A DNA stretch of 64,000 nucleotides from DASXKD01 sp963707905 (GCA_963707905.1 CAVPSA010000055.1:124001-188000); one strand, 5' to 3'. Counted from the stretch's first letter, positions 1 through 8,608 are shown. Numbers and translations: made by a program. The notes: a model not told the origin generated them from the sequence alone.

Positions 1-465
1 TTCGCTGACCTCGGCTGCGTGATCCAGGCACAGTTGCAGCGCAGCGCCGCCGACTGCGCCGCGCTGGCCACGCCCGGTTCCCGGGTGCGGCTGTGCAAGG
101 GCGCCTACAACGCCCCCCAGGACGTGGCGTTCACCAGCCGCGCCGAGGTGGACCGGTCCTATGTGCGGTGCCTGCGGGCGCTGATGCAGGGCGACGGGTA
201 CCCGATGCTGGCCACCCATGACCCGCGCCTGATCGAGATCGCGGCGGCGCAGGCGCACCTGACCGGCCGCGGCCCGGGTGACTTCGAGTACCAGATGCTC
301 TACGGCATCCGGCCCGCCGAGCAGCGGCGGCTTGCCGCCGGGGGCGCGAAGATGCGGGTATACGTGCCTTACGGCAGCGACTGGTACGGGTACCTGGTCC
401 GCCGGCTCGCCGAGCGCCCCGCCAACCTGGCCTTCTTCGCCAGGTCCCTGGCCACCGGCGGCTGA
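1..465 (+). CDS. Proline dehydrogenase, C-terminal part (5' end outside window)
   Basis: The reading frame is open from base 1, so this is the 3' part of a gene. It shows the C-terminal TIM-barrel motifs of flavin-dependent proline dehydrogenase: RLCKGAY, ATHD, FEYQMLYGIR and YVPYGSDWYGYLVRRLAERP. The family oxidises proline to pyrroline-5-carboxylate at the membrane with FAD. The next gene, proC, catalyses the reverse half of the proline/P5C cycle, so the two form a proline metabolism neighbourhood. The protein ends just after the barrel, which fits the monofunctional enzyme rather than a PutA fusion with P5C dehydrogenase. The GTG at position 19 is internal and not the start. Confidence 0.93.
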   Translation, partial: FADLGCVIQAQLQRSAADCAALATPGSRVRLCKGAYNAPQDVAFTSRAEVDRSYVRCLRALMQGDGYPMLATHDPRLIEIAAAQAHLTGRGPGDFEYQMLYGIRPAEQRRLAAGGAKMRVYVPYGSDWYGYLVRRLAERPANLAFFARSLATGG

Positions 466-557
466 CCTGCCGCACCCCTGACGTCTGGCCTGCTCCCGGC
501 CCCTGGCCTGCCGCTGGGCCGCCCTGCGGCGGCACCCGGCCGGGCCCGGCCGGGACT

Positions 558-563
558 GTAGGG
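558..563 (+). promoter_or_regulatory. Probable -10 box (TAGGGT) for leaderless proC
   Basis: TAGGGT lies 7 bases upstream of the proC GTG, the spacing seen for leaderless actinobacterial transcripts. No good Shine-Dalgarno sequence precedes the start, which agrees. No clear -35 is visible. Confidence 0.45.
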
Positions 564-570
564 TCGAAGC

Positions 571-1365
571 GTGATCGCGATCCTTGGTGCGGGCAAGATG
601 GGCGAGGCGCTCATCTCCGGCCTGCTGCGAGCCGGCCGCAATCCCTCGGATGTGGTCGTGGTGGTCCGCCGGGCCGCCCGTGCGGACCAGTTGCGGGACA
701 CCTACGGCGTGTCGGCGCAGTCCGCCGCGGACGCGGTAAAGACCGCCGAGACGCTGGTCATCGCGGTCAAGCCGCAGGACATGAGCGTGCTGCTTGACGA
801 GATCGCGCCGCACATGCCCGCGGACCGGCTGATCATCTCCGTCGCCGCCGGCATCCCCACAGCCATGATCGAGCGCAGGCTGGGCGCGGAGATCCCGGTG
901 GTCCGGGTCATGTCGAACACGCCCGTCCACGTCGATGAGGCGATGAGCGTCATCTCGGCTGGGCGTCACGCCGGTGAGGAGCATCTGCGCCGGGCCGAGG
1001 AACTCCTGCGGCCGGTCGGAAAGGTGCTGCGCATACCCGAATCGCAGCAGGACGCGGCGACCGCCCTGTCCGGCAGTGGCCCCGCCTATGTCTATTTCCT
1101 CGTCGAAGCGATGGTCGATGCGGGAATTCTGCTCGGCATACCCCGGGCCACCGCGCTTGAGATGGTCAATCAGGCCGTCTACGGTGCCGCGCGCATGTTG
1201 CGGGACACCGGCGAGCATCCGGTGATCCTCCGCGAAGCGGTCACCTCGCCCGGTGGCACAACGATCTCCGCGATCCGCGAACTGGAGCGCCATGGCGTCC
1301 GGGCCGCTTTTCTCGCCGCGATCGAGTCCGCCAGGGACCGGGGCGCCGAGCTAGGCAGTGGCTGA
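571..1365 (+). CDS. proC: Pyrroline-5-carboxylate reductase
   Basis: 264 residues, the usual family length. The N-terminus carries the NAD(P)-binding signature ILGAGKMGEALISGLL. The C-terminal dimerisation domain has the family motif ALSGSGPAYVYFLVEAMVDAG, split here as ALSGSGPAYVYF and the following helix, and TSPGGTTISAIREL. It reduces P5C to proline as the last step of proline synthesis in the cytoplasm. The GTG start puts the Rossmann motif at residue 5, as expected. It follows the proline dehydrogenase gene by about 100 bases but has its own -10 box. Confidence 0.97.
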   Translation: MIAILGAGKMGEALISGLLRAGRNPSDVVVVVRRAARADQLRDTYGVSAQSAADAVKTAETLVIAVKPQDMSVLLDEIAPHMPADRLIISVAAGIPTAMIERRLGAEIPVVRVMSNTPVHVDEAMSVISAGRHAGEEHLRRAEELLRPVGKVLRIPESQQDAATALSGSGPAYVYFLVEAMVDAGILLGIPRATALEMVNQAVYGAARMLRDTGEHPVILREAVTSPGGTTISAIRELERHGVRAAFLAAIESARDRGAELGSG

Positions 1366-1440
1366 CTGTTCCGTCTGATCTGGGCGCCGTTTGGCCCGCA
1401 GGTGTGAGTCCTGGGTGACGTAGAGAGGCTGATTGGAGGG

Positions 1441-1468
1441 TTGCCCTTTTTCATGCAGGACTTACGCT
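1441..1468 (+). promoter_or_regulatory. Possible promoter of the BldC-like gene
   Basis: TTGCCC at 1441-1446 and TACGCT at 1463-1468 are separated by 16 bases in the gap between proC and the BldC-like gene, which would give a 5' leader of about 60 bases. The match to the sigma-70 class consensus is moderate. Confidence 0.35.
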
Positions 1469-1537
1469 GGGGACGGAGGTGACTGATGCGCCGTTTACGG
1501 CCAGGCGTAGCCAGCACTGTGTGGAAGAGGGCCACCG

Positions 1538-1741
1538 ATGTCTGCTAATGAGACTCCCCTGAGTGACGTAAGGTTCCTGACCGTGGCGGAAGTCGCCTCG
1601 ATCATGCGCGTATCCAAGATGACGGTTTACCGGCTGGTTCACTCCGGGGAACTGGAGGCGATACGGGTAGGGCGCTCGTTCCGCGTCCCCGAGCAAGCGG
1701 TCAACCAGTACCTCAGGGATTCATTCGTCGCGGCGAGCTAG
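1538..1741 (+). CDS. BldC-like helix-turn-helix DNA-binding protein
   Basis: 67 residues, nearly all one winged-helix excisionase/BldC-type domain: FLTVAEVASIMRVSKMTVYRL followed by the wing residues LEAIRVGRSFRVPEQAV (described in two parts). The family binds direct repeats upstream of target genes as head-to-tail oligomers. It is not the BldC orthologue, which lies at 24.2 kb. Its place between proC and the bS22-like gene is the place held by a BldC-like gene in Streptomyces. Target genes cannot be read from the sequence. Confidence 0.9.
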   Translation: MSANETPLSDVRFLTVAEVASIMRVSKMTVYRLVHSGELEAIRVGRSFRVPEQAVNQYLRDSFVAAS

Positions 1742-1919
1742 CTCGTGCGGCCGGTCGTGCCCGCGTCCCTGCGGCCGCTGCCTCTGGCTGAGGACACCCG
1801 GCTGGGACGGTAGCCTAGGCCGTTGGCGTGTAAAAACGTTGGCGTGTGCCCCAGCCGGCGGGTGTCGGGCGGGTGCAGGCGTGCCTGCTGGTCCTAGAAC
1901 GTCGAGCGAGGGTGGTGCT

Positions 1920-2018
1920 GTGGGTTCCGTCATCAAGAAGCGCCGCAAGAGAATGGCCAAGAAGAAGCACCGCAAGCTGCTGCGGAAGACACGCGTACAG
2001 CGGCGGAACAAGAAGTGA
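1920..2018 (+). CDS. bS22-like (AURKAIP1/COX24 domain) ribosomal small protein
   Basis: A 32-residue, extremely basic protein beginning MGSVIKKRRKRMAKKKHRK and ending in NKK, found by hand because it is very short. This is the hallmark of the actinobacterial AURKAIP1/COX24-domain protein, which binds near the 30S subunit decoding region. The GTG start is preceded by a GAGGG-containing region. Its stop overlaps the GTG of the next gene (GTGA), so translation is probably coupled. It normally sits just after the BldC-like gene, as here. Confidence 0.9.
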   Translation: MGSVIKKRRKRMAKKKHRKLLRKTRVQRRNKK

Positions 2019-3172
2019 CCCGCCCGGCGCCTTCGGATCGGCCCTCGGGCCGGTCATCTGCGGGCGCCGGGCCAGGTGCGGGCCGGGATAACCCACGCGG
2101 AGCGCGTGCGCGGCGGCCCAGGGGCACACCGGGGACGGGGGGAACGGTGCGTCAGCTCACGGCCGTGGCCAGCGGCATCCTCCGGGATGCGGCCGCGGCG
2201 AGTGCGAGCCGGAGCACGCCGGCGCGCGGGGCCCGTTCGTGGCTGGTCACCGGGCCCGGCGGCGGCGATCAGGCTGCCACGCCCTGGAACGGCCGCAGCG
2301 CCGGTGTGGCGCCCGGTGCCGCCGCGACAGCGCAAGGCCTGCGGCAACTCGTCGGGAACGTGCTGCGGCTCGCCGAGGATCACCTTGGCGACGAGGGGCC
2401 GGTCGACGAGTTCGGTTACGACCCGGCGTTCTACTCGCGTTACCTGATGCCGGTCGCGCGGTTCTTCTACCAGCGCTGGTTCCGGGTGCAGATTCGCGGC
2501 CTCGAGCATGTGCCCGCGCAGGGCCCCGCCCTGGTGGTCGCCAATCACTCGGGGACACTGCCGATGGACGCGGTCATGCTCCAGGCGGGGCTGCACGACG
2601 AGCACCCGGCGCAGCGCAGCCTGCGGCTGCTGGGCGCGGACCTGGTGTATGAGGTCCCGCTGCTGTCCGCCCTGGCCCGCAAGAGCGGGCATATCCGGGC
2701 GGCGCCGGCGAATGCGGACGCGCTGCTGCGGGCCGGCGAGCTGGTCGGTGTCTTCCCCGAGGGCTTCAAGGGCATCGGCAAGCCGTTCGCCGAGCGGTAC
2801 CACTTGCAGCGGTTCGGCCGCGGCGGGTTCGCCGCCGCCGCGATCCGCGCCGGGGTGCCGCTGATCCCCTGTGCGATCATCGGCGCCGAGGAGATCTACC
2901 CGATGATCGGTAACGCCAGGCAGATCGCCGAACTGCTGCGGCTGCCCTACTTCCCGATCACGCCGACCTTCCCGTGGCTGGGCCCGGTCGGCATGGTGCC
3001 GCTGCCGTCTCGATGGATCATCGAGTTCTGCCCGCCGGTGCCGACCAACGGCTACGAGCCCGGCGATGAGACCGACCCAGGCGCGGTCGCCGACCTGAGC
3101 GGCCGGGTCCGCGGGACGATCCAGCGGAAGCTGGACCACCTGCTCGACGAGCGCGGCCCCGCTTTCGGCTGA
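2015..3172 (+). CDS. Lysophospholipid acyltransferase family protein (PlsC-like)
   Basis: 385 residues. The C-terminal ~240 residues form an acyltransferase domain of the MGAT-like branch: VVANHSGTLPMDAVMLQ supplies the catalytic His and Asp with a longer spacing than the classic HX4D, and VFPEGFKGIGKPF is the acceptor-binding block. The likely role is acylation of a lysophospholipid or diacylglycerol at the membrane. Residues 1-110 are low-complexity, rich in Gly, Ala and Arg, and not conserved-looking. The GTG chosen overlaps the bS22-like stop, but a downstream start such as GTG near 2150 is possible. In Streptomyces an epimerase gene separates these two genes; it is absent here. Confidence 0.85.
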   Translation: MTRPAPSDRPSGRSSAGAGPGAGRDNPRGARARRPRGTPGTGGTVRQLTAVASGILRDAAAASASRSTPARGARSWLVTGPGGGDQAATPWNGRSAGVAPGAAATAQGLRQLVGNVLRLAEDHLGDEGPVDEFGYDPAFYSRYLMPVARFFYQRWFRVQIRGLEHVPAQGPALVVANHSGTLPMDAVMLQAGLHDEHPAQRSLRLLGADLVYEVPLLSALARKSGHIRAAPANADALLRAGELVGVFPEGFKGIGKPFAERYHLQRFGRGGFAAAAIRAGVPLIPCAIIGAEEIYPMIGNARQIAELLRLPYFPITPTFPWLGPVGMVPLPSRWIIEFCPPVPTNGYEPGDETDPGAVADLSGRVRGTIQRKLDHLLDERGPAFG

Positions 3173-3565
3173 CCGCGCCTGCTCCCCCTCGGTGTGATGA
3201 TCGTGGCCGATCACGAAGGCCGGCGGCCCACTCGATAGCCAGGCGGGCGAAGTCATCGCTCCAGGCGAAGCGCCGCGCCGGCGGATATGGGCGCGGGACA
3301 GCGGTGGCCGGTCCCTTCGCGGGTGGCGGCGGGTGCGGGCGAGGGCGGTGCAGGCGCCGGGCGGCGTGCGGGTGCGGGCGAATTTGTGCGCTGGCCTCGC
3401 GAGACGCCGCTGTTGCCGTGCTGACAGCGAAGATCGTTCCGCATATGTTTCGGATCATGCTCACCGGGGTGCTGCCGCGCACTCCTGTTCTGCTGATCAT
3501 CCCGGCGCGAGGGCAGGCCGGATGGCGGACTTGCCATCGATCGTTCAACGGTATATAACGTCTAC
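3173..3565. other. Intergenic region with a remnant of a dispersed element
   Basis: No convincing gene. Bases 3216-3260 read on the minus strand encode SDDFARLAIEWAAGL, resembling the tail of the dispersed element seen at 26.5, 28.8 and 31.2 kb. The rest is GC-rich without codon structure. The PadR promoter occupies the last 20 bases. Confidence 0.5.
3548..3561 (+). promoter_or_regulatory. Probable PadR operator overlapping the -10 of a leaderless promoter
   Basis: ACGGTATATAACGT is a near-perfect palindrome (12 of 14 positions symmetric) ending 4 bases before the padR-like ATG. TATAAC within it is spaced as a leaderless -10 box. PadR regulators commonly bind ATAT-centred palindromes in their own promoter, so autorepression is inferred. 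Confidence 0.5.
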
Positions 3566-3901
3566 ATGGCCATGCGTGCGATGCAGGAAGCGACCTTCAT
3601 GATCCTCACCGCGCTGGCCAACGGCAGCCAGCACGGGTACGGGATCATCGCCGACGTCCGGGACATCTCCGGCGGCCAGGTCCGGCTGCGCGCCGGGACC
3701 CTGTACACCGCCCTGGACCGGCTGCGCGCGGACGAGCTGATCGGGGTGGACCGGGAAGAGGTCGTGGACGGGCGGCTGCGCCGGTACTACCGGCTCACCC
3801 CCGCGGGCACCAGGCAGCTCGCGGATGAGGCGGCCCGGCTGCAGGCTCATGCCGCCGTGGCGCTGAAGCGGCTGGACCTGGCAGGGGGGATGGCGACATG
3901 A
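3566..3901 (+). CDS. PadR family transcriptional regulator
   Basis: 111 residues, one PadR winged-helix domain: LTALANGSQHGYGIIADV, RAGTLYTALDRLRADELI and the beta-wing RRYYRLTPAGTRQL. Short PadR proteins of this subfamily usually repress a membrane protein encoded directly downstream. That is the arrangement here: the stop overlaps the start of the next gene (ATGA). The ligand cannot be predicted. Confidence 0.93.
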   Translation: MAMRAMQEATFMILTALANGSQHGYGIIADVRDISGGQVRLRAGTLYTALDRLRADELIGVDREEVVDGRLRRYYRLTPAGTRQLADEAARLQAHAAVALKRLDLAGGMAT

Positions 3902-4617
3902 CCGATCAGGAGCACCTGGAGCGGGCCTACCGGCGATTGCTGGCCTGGTATCCCCGGAAGTTCCGGCACGAGAACGAGCAGGAGATCCTCGCGGTGCTGA
4001 TCGCCGGCGCCCCGCACGGCCAGCGCCGCCCCGGCCTGGCCGAGGCCGCGGACCTGATCCGCAGCGGCCTGTGGCTGCGGCTGTGGCCCAGCGTGCCACG
4101 CTCGGCGCGCACGGTGCGGGCCGCCGTCAAGCTCATGTACGCGGGCGCCGCGGTCAGCACCGTCAACCTGGTCATCTTGCTGGCCCTCATCGGCGACACC
4201 AGGTTCGGCCTGCTGCTGAACACGCCGTTCATCACGGTGTCGATAGCCTGGTCCTTGGCCCCGCTCGCGCTGTGGCTGTGGATGGCCCGGGAGACCGGCC
4301 GGGGCCGGAACTGGGCGCGCATCGTGTCCACGGTGGTGTTCGGCGCGGCGACGCTCGACCTGACCGAAGTCTTCGGGCCGCCGGGGATCCGGTTGAGCCT
4401 CGTCCCGGTCATCGCGGGCAGCCCGATCGTCCCCGTGCTGTACTGGCTGGCCGGCCTCGCTGCGGTGTGGCTGCTGTGGCGCCCGGCCTCCAGCGCGTTC
4501 TTCAGGCCGCCGGGTTACACGCAGGCCCAGCACCAGGCACAGATGGCCGAGTTCGACCATCAGGCGCAGATGGCCGAACTCGCGCGGATCAGGGCACGGG
4601 TGCCGCGTCAGGCGTGA
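3898..4617 (+). CDS. PadR-linked membrane protein of unknown function
   Basis: 239 residues. The N-terminal soluble part YRRLLAWYPRKFRHENEQ is typical of proteins encoded after padR genes in actinobacteria, with a permease-prefix-like helical segment. Four to five hydrophobic segments follow between about residues 75 and 200, then a polar tail with the repeated motif QAQMAEF/QAQMAEL. It is translationally coupled to the regulator. A membrane stress or transport-linked role is guessed only from context. Confidence 0.8.
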   Translation: MTDQEHLERAYRRLLAWYPRKFRHENEQEILAVLIAGAPHGQRRPGLAEAADLIRSGLWLRLWPSVPRSARTVRAAVKLMYAGAAVSTVNLVILLALIGDTRFGLLLNTPFITVSIAWSLAPLALWLWMARETGRGRNWARIVSTVVFGAATLDLTEVFGPPGIRLSLVPVIAGSPIVPVLYWLAGLAAVWLLWRPASSAFFRPPGYTQAQHQAQMAEFDHQAQMAELARIRARVPRQA

Positions 4618-4786
4618 GCCGTGTTGATCTGCGTGCCCGCGCGGGTGCGGCCCGGCGTGCGCCGGGCGGGCCTCGCCAAGGCTGAGCCCGGCGCTGACGC
4701 CGGGCCAGCGCCTGCTTAGCCGCGCAGGGCACCTGAGCGCACACTTGACAGTGGCCCTTCACCGGAGATCGAAGGAGGTGCTGACG

Positions 4787-5173
4787 ATGGGACTGACCTG
4801 GCGGGACGCGGTCTCGTCCTGCGCCATCGCAGTGATCGTCATCACGTACGCCGTGTATCTGGGAGGAACGAGCCCGCTGCTGATCTCCAGCGCGCGGGCC
4901 ACATCCGCCGTGGTACTGGTCCTCGGCATCGGCTGCGCTGTCGTCGCGTCCGGCGACCTGTATACGAGACCTCAACCACGTATGGGCCAGGTCTTCAGGT
5001 GGATCGCCAGCGGGTTCGGCACGATCGCGGTCATCGCTGGCCTGATCGGGCTGATCACCGGCAGCGCCTACGCGCTGGAGATCCTCGTCGTAGTCACGAT
5101 CCCCTGGCTCGCGACGGGGATCTTCTGGCACGTGCTCACGATCGGATCGGAGCGGAGCGATGAGCCGTCGTGA
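4787..5173 (+). CDS. Small integral membrane protein, unknown function
   Basis: 128 residues with four predicted membrane segments: near residues 10-28, 35-58, 72-95 and 100-120. The ATG at 4787 is preceded by GAAGGAGGTG at ideal spacing, so the longer in-frame GTG at 4745 is unlikely. No family motif is recognised. It stands alone after the PadR pair. Confidence 0.75.
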   Translation: MGLTWRDAVSSCAIAVIVITYAVYLGGTSPLLISSARATSAVVLVLGIGCAVVASGDLYTRPQPRMGQVFRWIASGFGTIAVIAGLIGLITGSAYALEILVVVTIPWLATGIFWHVLTIGSERSDEPS

Positions 5174-5430
5174 CAGAGCGTGTCCTGAGGGCGACTGGTG
5201 TACCCGGCCGCGGTCCTCGTGCTGGACGTGGCGTTGTTCTATAAGCGGGCCTGCGGATGGGTGTCAGTGGCCGCGGAAGACCAGGTAGCCGGGCGCGGCG
5301 CAAGCATGGGCCACGATCAGGGCTGATAGATCGCGGAGCCGCCACTCGTCCGGCTGCCCCATGCAGGAACCAGGGCTACCCCCAGATACCTCGGCTATCC
5401 CCAGGTCACAGCCTCAATGGCTGCTGCCGT

Positions 5431-6420
5431 CTAGGCGCGGGCGCGGCGGCGCAGCGCGATCCCGGCCGCGACCCCGCCGGCGATGGCACCCGCCCCGGCG
5501 GCGGCCGGCAGCGCGATCAGCGTCGCCCGCCGCCCGGACCTGAAGTCGTGCACCGGCCAGCCCTGCGCACGGGCCTCGGCGCGCAGGTCGGAATCGGGGT
5601 TGACGGCCGCCGGATGGCCGACCAGTTCCAGCATGGGGATGTCGTTGGCCGAGTCGCTATAGGCGGCACACCGCGACAGGTCCAGGCCTTCCCGCACAGC
5701 GAGCGCCCTGATCGCCTCCGCCTTCGCCGGTCCGTGCAGCAGCCCACCGACAAGCCGCCCGGTGTACTTTCCGTCCACCGACTCCGCGACGGTGCCAAGA
5801 GCCCCGGTGAAGCCGAGCCGCCGCGCGATGATGCTGGCCAGCTCGACCGGGGTGGCGGTCACCAGCCAGACTCGCTGGCCCGCCTCCAGGTGACGCTGCG
5901 CCAGCTCGCGGCTGCCCTCCCAGATCCGGTTGGCCATGGCCTCGTCGTAGATCTCCTCGCACAGCGCGACGATGTCGCTGACCTTGTGCCCGGCGACGAA
6001 GGCGAGCGCGGCTTCCCTGGCGGCATCGATGTGCTCGGTGTTCTCCGCGCCGCGGACCCGGAAGTAGACCTGCTTCCAGGCCATCTCCGCGAGATCCCGC
6101 GGGCCGAACATCTTGCGGGCGGCCAGCCCGCGGGCGAAGTGGTAGATCGACGCGCCCCGCATGAGGGTGTTGTCCACGTCGAAGAACGCCCCGGCCGACG
6201 GGTCGGGAATCGGCGGCGGGTGCTCCACCTGCGCGGCAGCGGCCGACGCCGCGCCCGCCACGGCATCGCCGTGGCGGCCCGGCCAGTGTGCTCCGGCCCA
6301 GAGCTTGCGGGCCCCCTGCCCGTCCTCTCGGACGCCAGCCATCAGCCAGGCGCGCGTCAGCAACGCGGCGCCGCCCGGCACGGCAGCCCGATCTCCCAGC
6401 ACCCCCATAGCAATTTCCAT
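5431..6420 (-). CDS. HAD-IB family hydrolase (phosphoserine phosphatase-like)
   Basis: 329 residues. Motif I is FFDVDNTLMRGA, with the nucleophile and acid/base Asp pair. Motif II Thr lies in WLVTATPVELA, and motif III/IV in AYSDSANDIPMLELVG. This is the HAD-IB pattern shared with SerB and with actinobacterial phosphatases encoded near rex. A final hydrophobic stretch IALPAAAGAGAIAGGVAAGI followed by RRRARA suggests a C-terminal membrane anchor. The first ~75 residues are poorly conserved-looking, so the true start could be later. It is divergent from the next gene. Confidence 0.88.
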   Translation of the reverse strand: MEIAMGVLGDRAAVPGGAALLTRAWLMAGVREDGQGARKLWAGAHWPGRHGDAVAGAASAAAAQVEHPPPIPDPSAGAFFDVDNTLMRGASIYHFARGLAARKMFGPRDLAEMAWKQVYFRVRGAENTEHIDAAREAALAFVAGHKVSDIVALCEEIYDEAMANRIWEGSRELAQRHLEAGQRVWLVTATPVELASIIARRLGFTGALGTVAESVDGKYTGRLVGGLLHGPAKAEAIRALAVREGLDLSRCAAYSDSANDIPMLELVGHPAAVNPDSDLRAEARAQGWPVHDFRSGRRATLIALPAAAGAGAIAGGVAAGIALRRRARA

Positions 6421-6521
6421 GCTACCCGTCTGACCTGGTGTCCCTGGTCAGCCAGAATGCGTGGCACCGCTGGTCAGCCATGTGGGGCCTAACCTCGGCG
6501 GACGTCGTACCATACGAAGAG

Positions 6522-8063
6522 ATGTCTATTTCACTAGGGGCAGCAGCGGTCGGCGCGCTCGCCGCCCTGGTGTTTGCCGGGCTGCTGGCGCGCCGGTGTA
6601 TTCGCGCACCCAGATTGGCCACCGTCGCCCTGCTCTTCACGACGGCCGCGCTGACGGTGGCGCTCGGCGCGCAGGCGGGCGGCTACTACCACGGGTTCGA
6701 CGAGACTACCTTCCGTGCCGTCCAGATCAGCGCGCAGTTGGTCGCGCCGCTCGCGTTCATCTGGGCGCTGGCCGAGCTGACCGGCAAGAGCATGGGTGCC
6801 CGGTTCGCGTCGCGGCTCGCGCTCGCCGCGGTGACCGTGGTCGGCGCGGTGGTGCTGGCCACCGACCCGCTCAGCAGCGCTGCCTTCAGCAAGACCTGGC
6901 CACCTGCCTCGGTGCACTACCAGATCATCCCGAACGGGGTGCTGAAGTTCGTCGCCGTCGTGACCGCGCTCGGCGCCGTCATCGCGCTGATCGTGACCGG
7001 TGTACGGGCCCGGCAGAGCCCCGGGTGGCAGACCCTGTTCCTTGCCGTGGCGGCGATCGCGGTCGCCACCGTGCTGCTTGATGTACTGCGGGTGAAGCTG
7101 CCCGCCAACTCCGCCTACGCGGCGATCTGCCTGGCCAGCGCGGCACTGGCCTGGTTCGCGGCGGGGCGGGCAGGCGCGGTGCGGCTGGAAGCGCTGCGTT
7201 CCGGCGGGTTCGCCTGGGATGAGGACACCGGTTCCTTCGTGCGGTACCGCGACGAGGACACCGGAGACTTCGGCTATGCCGACGACACCGGGGGCTTCCG
7301 GCGGCCCCGCGGGGAGGCCGACGCCCGGGGCTGGTACGCCGACGACACCGGCGGCTTCCGCCGGGACGTCACCGACACCGACCTGCGGGGCTGGTTCCGG
7401 CCCGGCGGGGAAGGCGGCAGCGCCCGGCGTGATCCCGCTGACGGGCGCGACGCCGCCGACAGCGGCTACGGCGGTTACGGGCTCACCGGCGCCGGACCGG
7501 CGACCGGCGATGTGGCGCACGACATGCCGCCGGGCCAGGTCCCCTACGGCCAGGTCGGCGCTCCTTCCGTCCCCGGGCCGCACGGCCAGAACGGTACGGC
7601 GGGCAACGGCGGCGGGTTCGTGGAGACCGGCGACGTGCTGCCGGCGCTGGGGGAGTACCACCCGCTGCCGGAGTCGGCGTCCATGGAGGACATCTCCCGG
7701 CTCTATGGGCAGATCGCCATCTACACCCTGCTCGACGAGATGGCCGACGACTTCGAGAGGCTCGCGTCCGAAGTGGTGGAGCAGGTGAAGACCAGGGAGC
7801 CGGACACTCTGGTCTACGTCATGCACGGGGTCCCGGCGGCGCCGATGCAGCGCATCCTCTATGCGGTCTACCGGGACGAGGCGGCCTTCGACCGGCACGA
7901 GCGCCAGCCCTACATCCGGCAGTTCGAAGAGGAGCGGGAGCCCTACGTCCTGGCCACGAACGTGATCGAACTGGGCGTCCGGCATGCCAAGTTCACGCCG
8001 CTCGCCGCACCGCGCCAGCCACGCGCGCGGAAGGTCAGGCCACGCGGCAGTGGTGCCCGGTGA
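6522..8063 (+). CDS. Membrane protein with DTGGF-type repeats and a C-terminal ABM-like domain
   Basis: 513 residues from the ATG at 6522, preceded by GAAGAG; an upstream in-frame start at 6438 would add an unlikely leader. Residues 1-225 hold about seven hydrophobic segments. Residues ~235-290 carry four short repeats, DTGSF, DTGDF, DTGGF and DTGGF, each with acidic/aromatic flanks. A Gly/Pro-rich linker follows. Residues ~400-495 look like an antibiotic-biosynthesis-monooxygenase (ABM) ferredoxin-like domain: TLVYVMHGVPAAPMQRILY, YRDEAAFDRHERQPYI. This fold serves quinol/heme monooxygenases and sensory dimers. Its position beside the redox/heme cluster may be relevant. The function is unknown. 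Confidence 0.8.
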   Translation: MSISLGAAAVGALAALVFAGLLARRCIRAPRLATVALLFTTAALTVALGAQAGGYYHGFDETTFRAVQISAQLVAPLAFIWALAELTGKSMGARFASRLALAAVTVVGAVVLATDPLSSAAFSKTWPPASVHYQIIPNGVLKFVAVVTALGAVIALIVTGVRARQSPGWQTLFLAVAAIAVATVLLDVLRVKLPANSAYAAICLASAALAWFAAGRAGAVRLEALRSGGFAWDEDTGSFVRYRDEDTGDFGYADDTGGFRRPRGEADARGWYADDTGGFRRDVTDTDLRGWFRPGGEGGSARRDPADGRDAADSGYGGYGLTGAGPATGDVAHDMPPGQVPYGQVGAPSVPGPHGQNGTAGNGGGFVETGDVLPALGEYHPLPESASMEDISRLYGQIAIYTLLDEMADDFERLASEVVEQVKTREPDTLVYVMHGVPAAPMQRILYAVYRDEAAFDRHERQPYIRQFEEEREPYVLATNVIELGVRHAKFTPLAAPRQPRARKVRPRGSGAR

Positions 8064-8132
8064 GCACGCCCGCGCCGGGGCGCCACGGCCCCGCGGGCCG
8101 CCGCACCGGGGCCGGCTGCACCGGGGCGGCCG

Positions 8133-8420
8133 GTGGCGGCCAGCGTGCCGCCTAGTCCCGCGCCGCCCATGATCACCCTGCTCGGCCGGCCTGGCTGCCA
8201 TCTGTGCGACGACGCACGCGAGGTCATCTCCAGGGTCGCCGCCGATCTCGGCGTGGCCTGGGAGGAACGCGACATCACCCGCTCCGAACGCGATCTGCGG
8301 GATTACTCGGACATGATCCCGGTGACGCTGATCAACGGCGTCCAGCACGACTTCTGGCACGTGAGCGAGCAGCGCCTGCGCGCGGCCCTGGCCGCGGCGG
8401 GCGCCGCAGGCCCGGCCTGA
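8133..8420 (+). CDS. Glutaredoxin-like (DUF836) thiol protein
   Basis: 95 residues from GTG 8133, or 83 from ATG 8169; neither start has a strong ribosome site. The core is ITLLGRPGCHLCDDA with the redox CxxC, and IPVTLINGVQHDFWHV supplies the cis-Pro region of the thioredoxin fold. Small proteins of this type are regularly encoded immediately before rex in actinomycetes. A role in thiol-disulfide exchange is inferred. It ends 83 bases before the Rex operator. Confidence 0.88.
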   Translation: MAASVPPSPAPPMITLLGRPGCHLCDDAREVISRVAADLGVAWEERDITRSERDLRDYSDMIPVTLINGVQHDFWHVSEQRLRAALAAAGAAGPA

Positions 8421-8503
8421 CCCACGGACCCCCGGGGCGCCGGTGGCGCCTGGCGGGCAGGCCGGCTGGCCCCGTCGCGCGGCCCGGGCCGCGCTCACCG
8501 ACT

Positions 8504-8521
8504 TTGTGCATGAGTTCACAA
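8504..8521 (+). promoter_or_regulatory. Rex operator (ROP) upstream of rex
   Basis: TTGTGCATGAGTTCACAA matches the Rex consensus TTGTGAA-N4-TTCACAA except in one half-site (TTGTGCA). It lies about 90 bases before the rex ATG, with a possible -10 TACCGT at 8527-8532. Rex releases this site at high NADH/NAD+, so rex-hemACD would be induced when oxygen is limiting. Confidence 0.9.
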
Positions 8522-8608
8522 GGGCGTACCGTGAATGAAACTGGTCCTGCGGCGACTCAGGTTCTCCCTTGCGGCGCCTATGGCCCCGACCTTCAGGAGC
8601 ACCGGCGA

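Noticed and set aside
5257..6492. 411-codon plus-strand frame over the HAD phosphatase
   Set aside because: The minus-strand protein has all HAD motifs; the plus-strand frame has none.
6534..8519. 661-codon minus-strand frame over the ABM-tailed membrane protein and glutaredoxin-like gene
   Set aside because: It crosses two well-supported plus-strand genes and the Rex operator.
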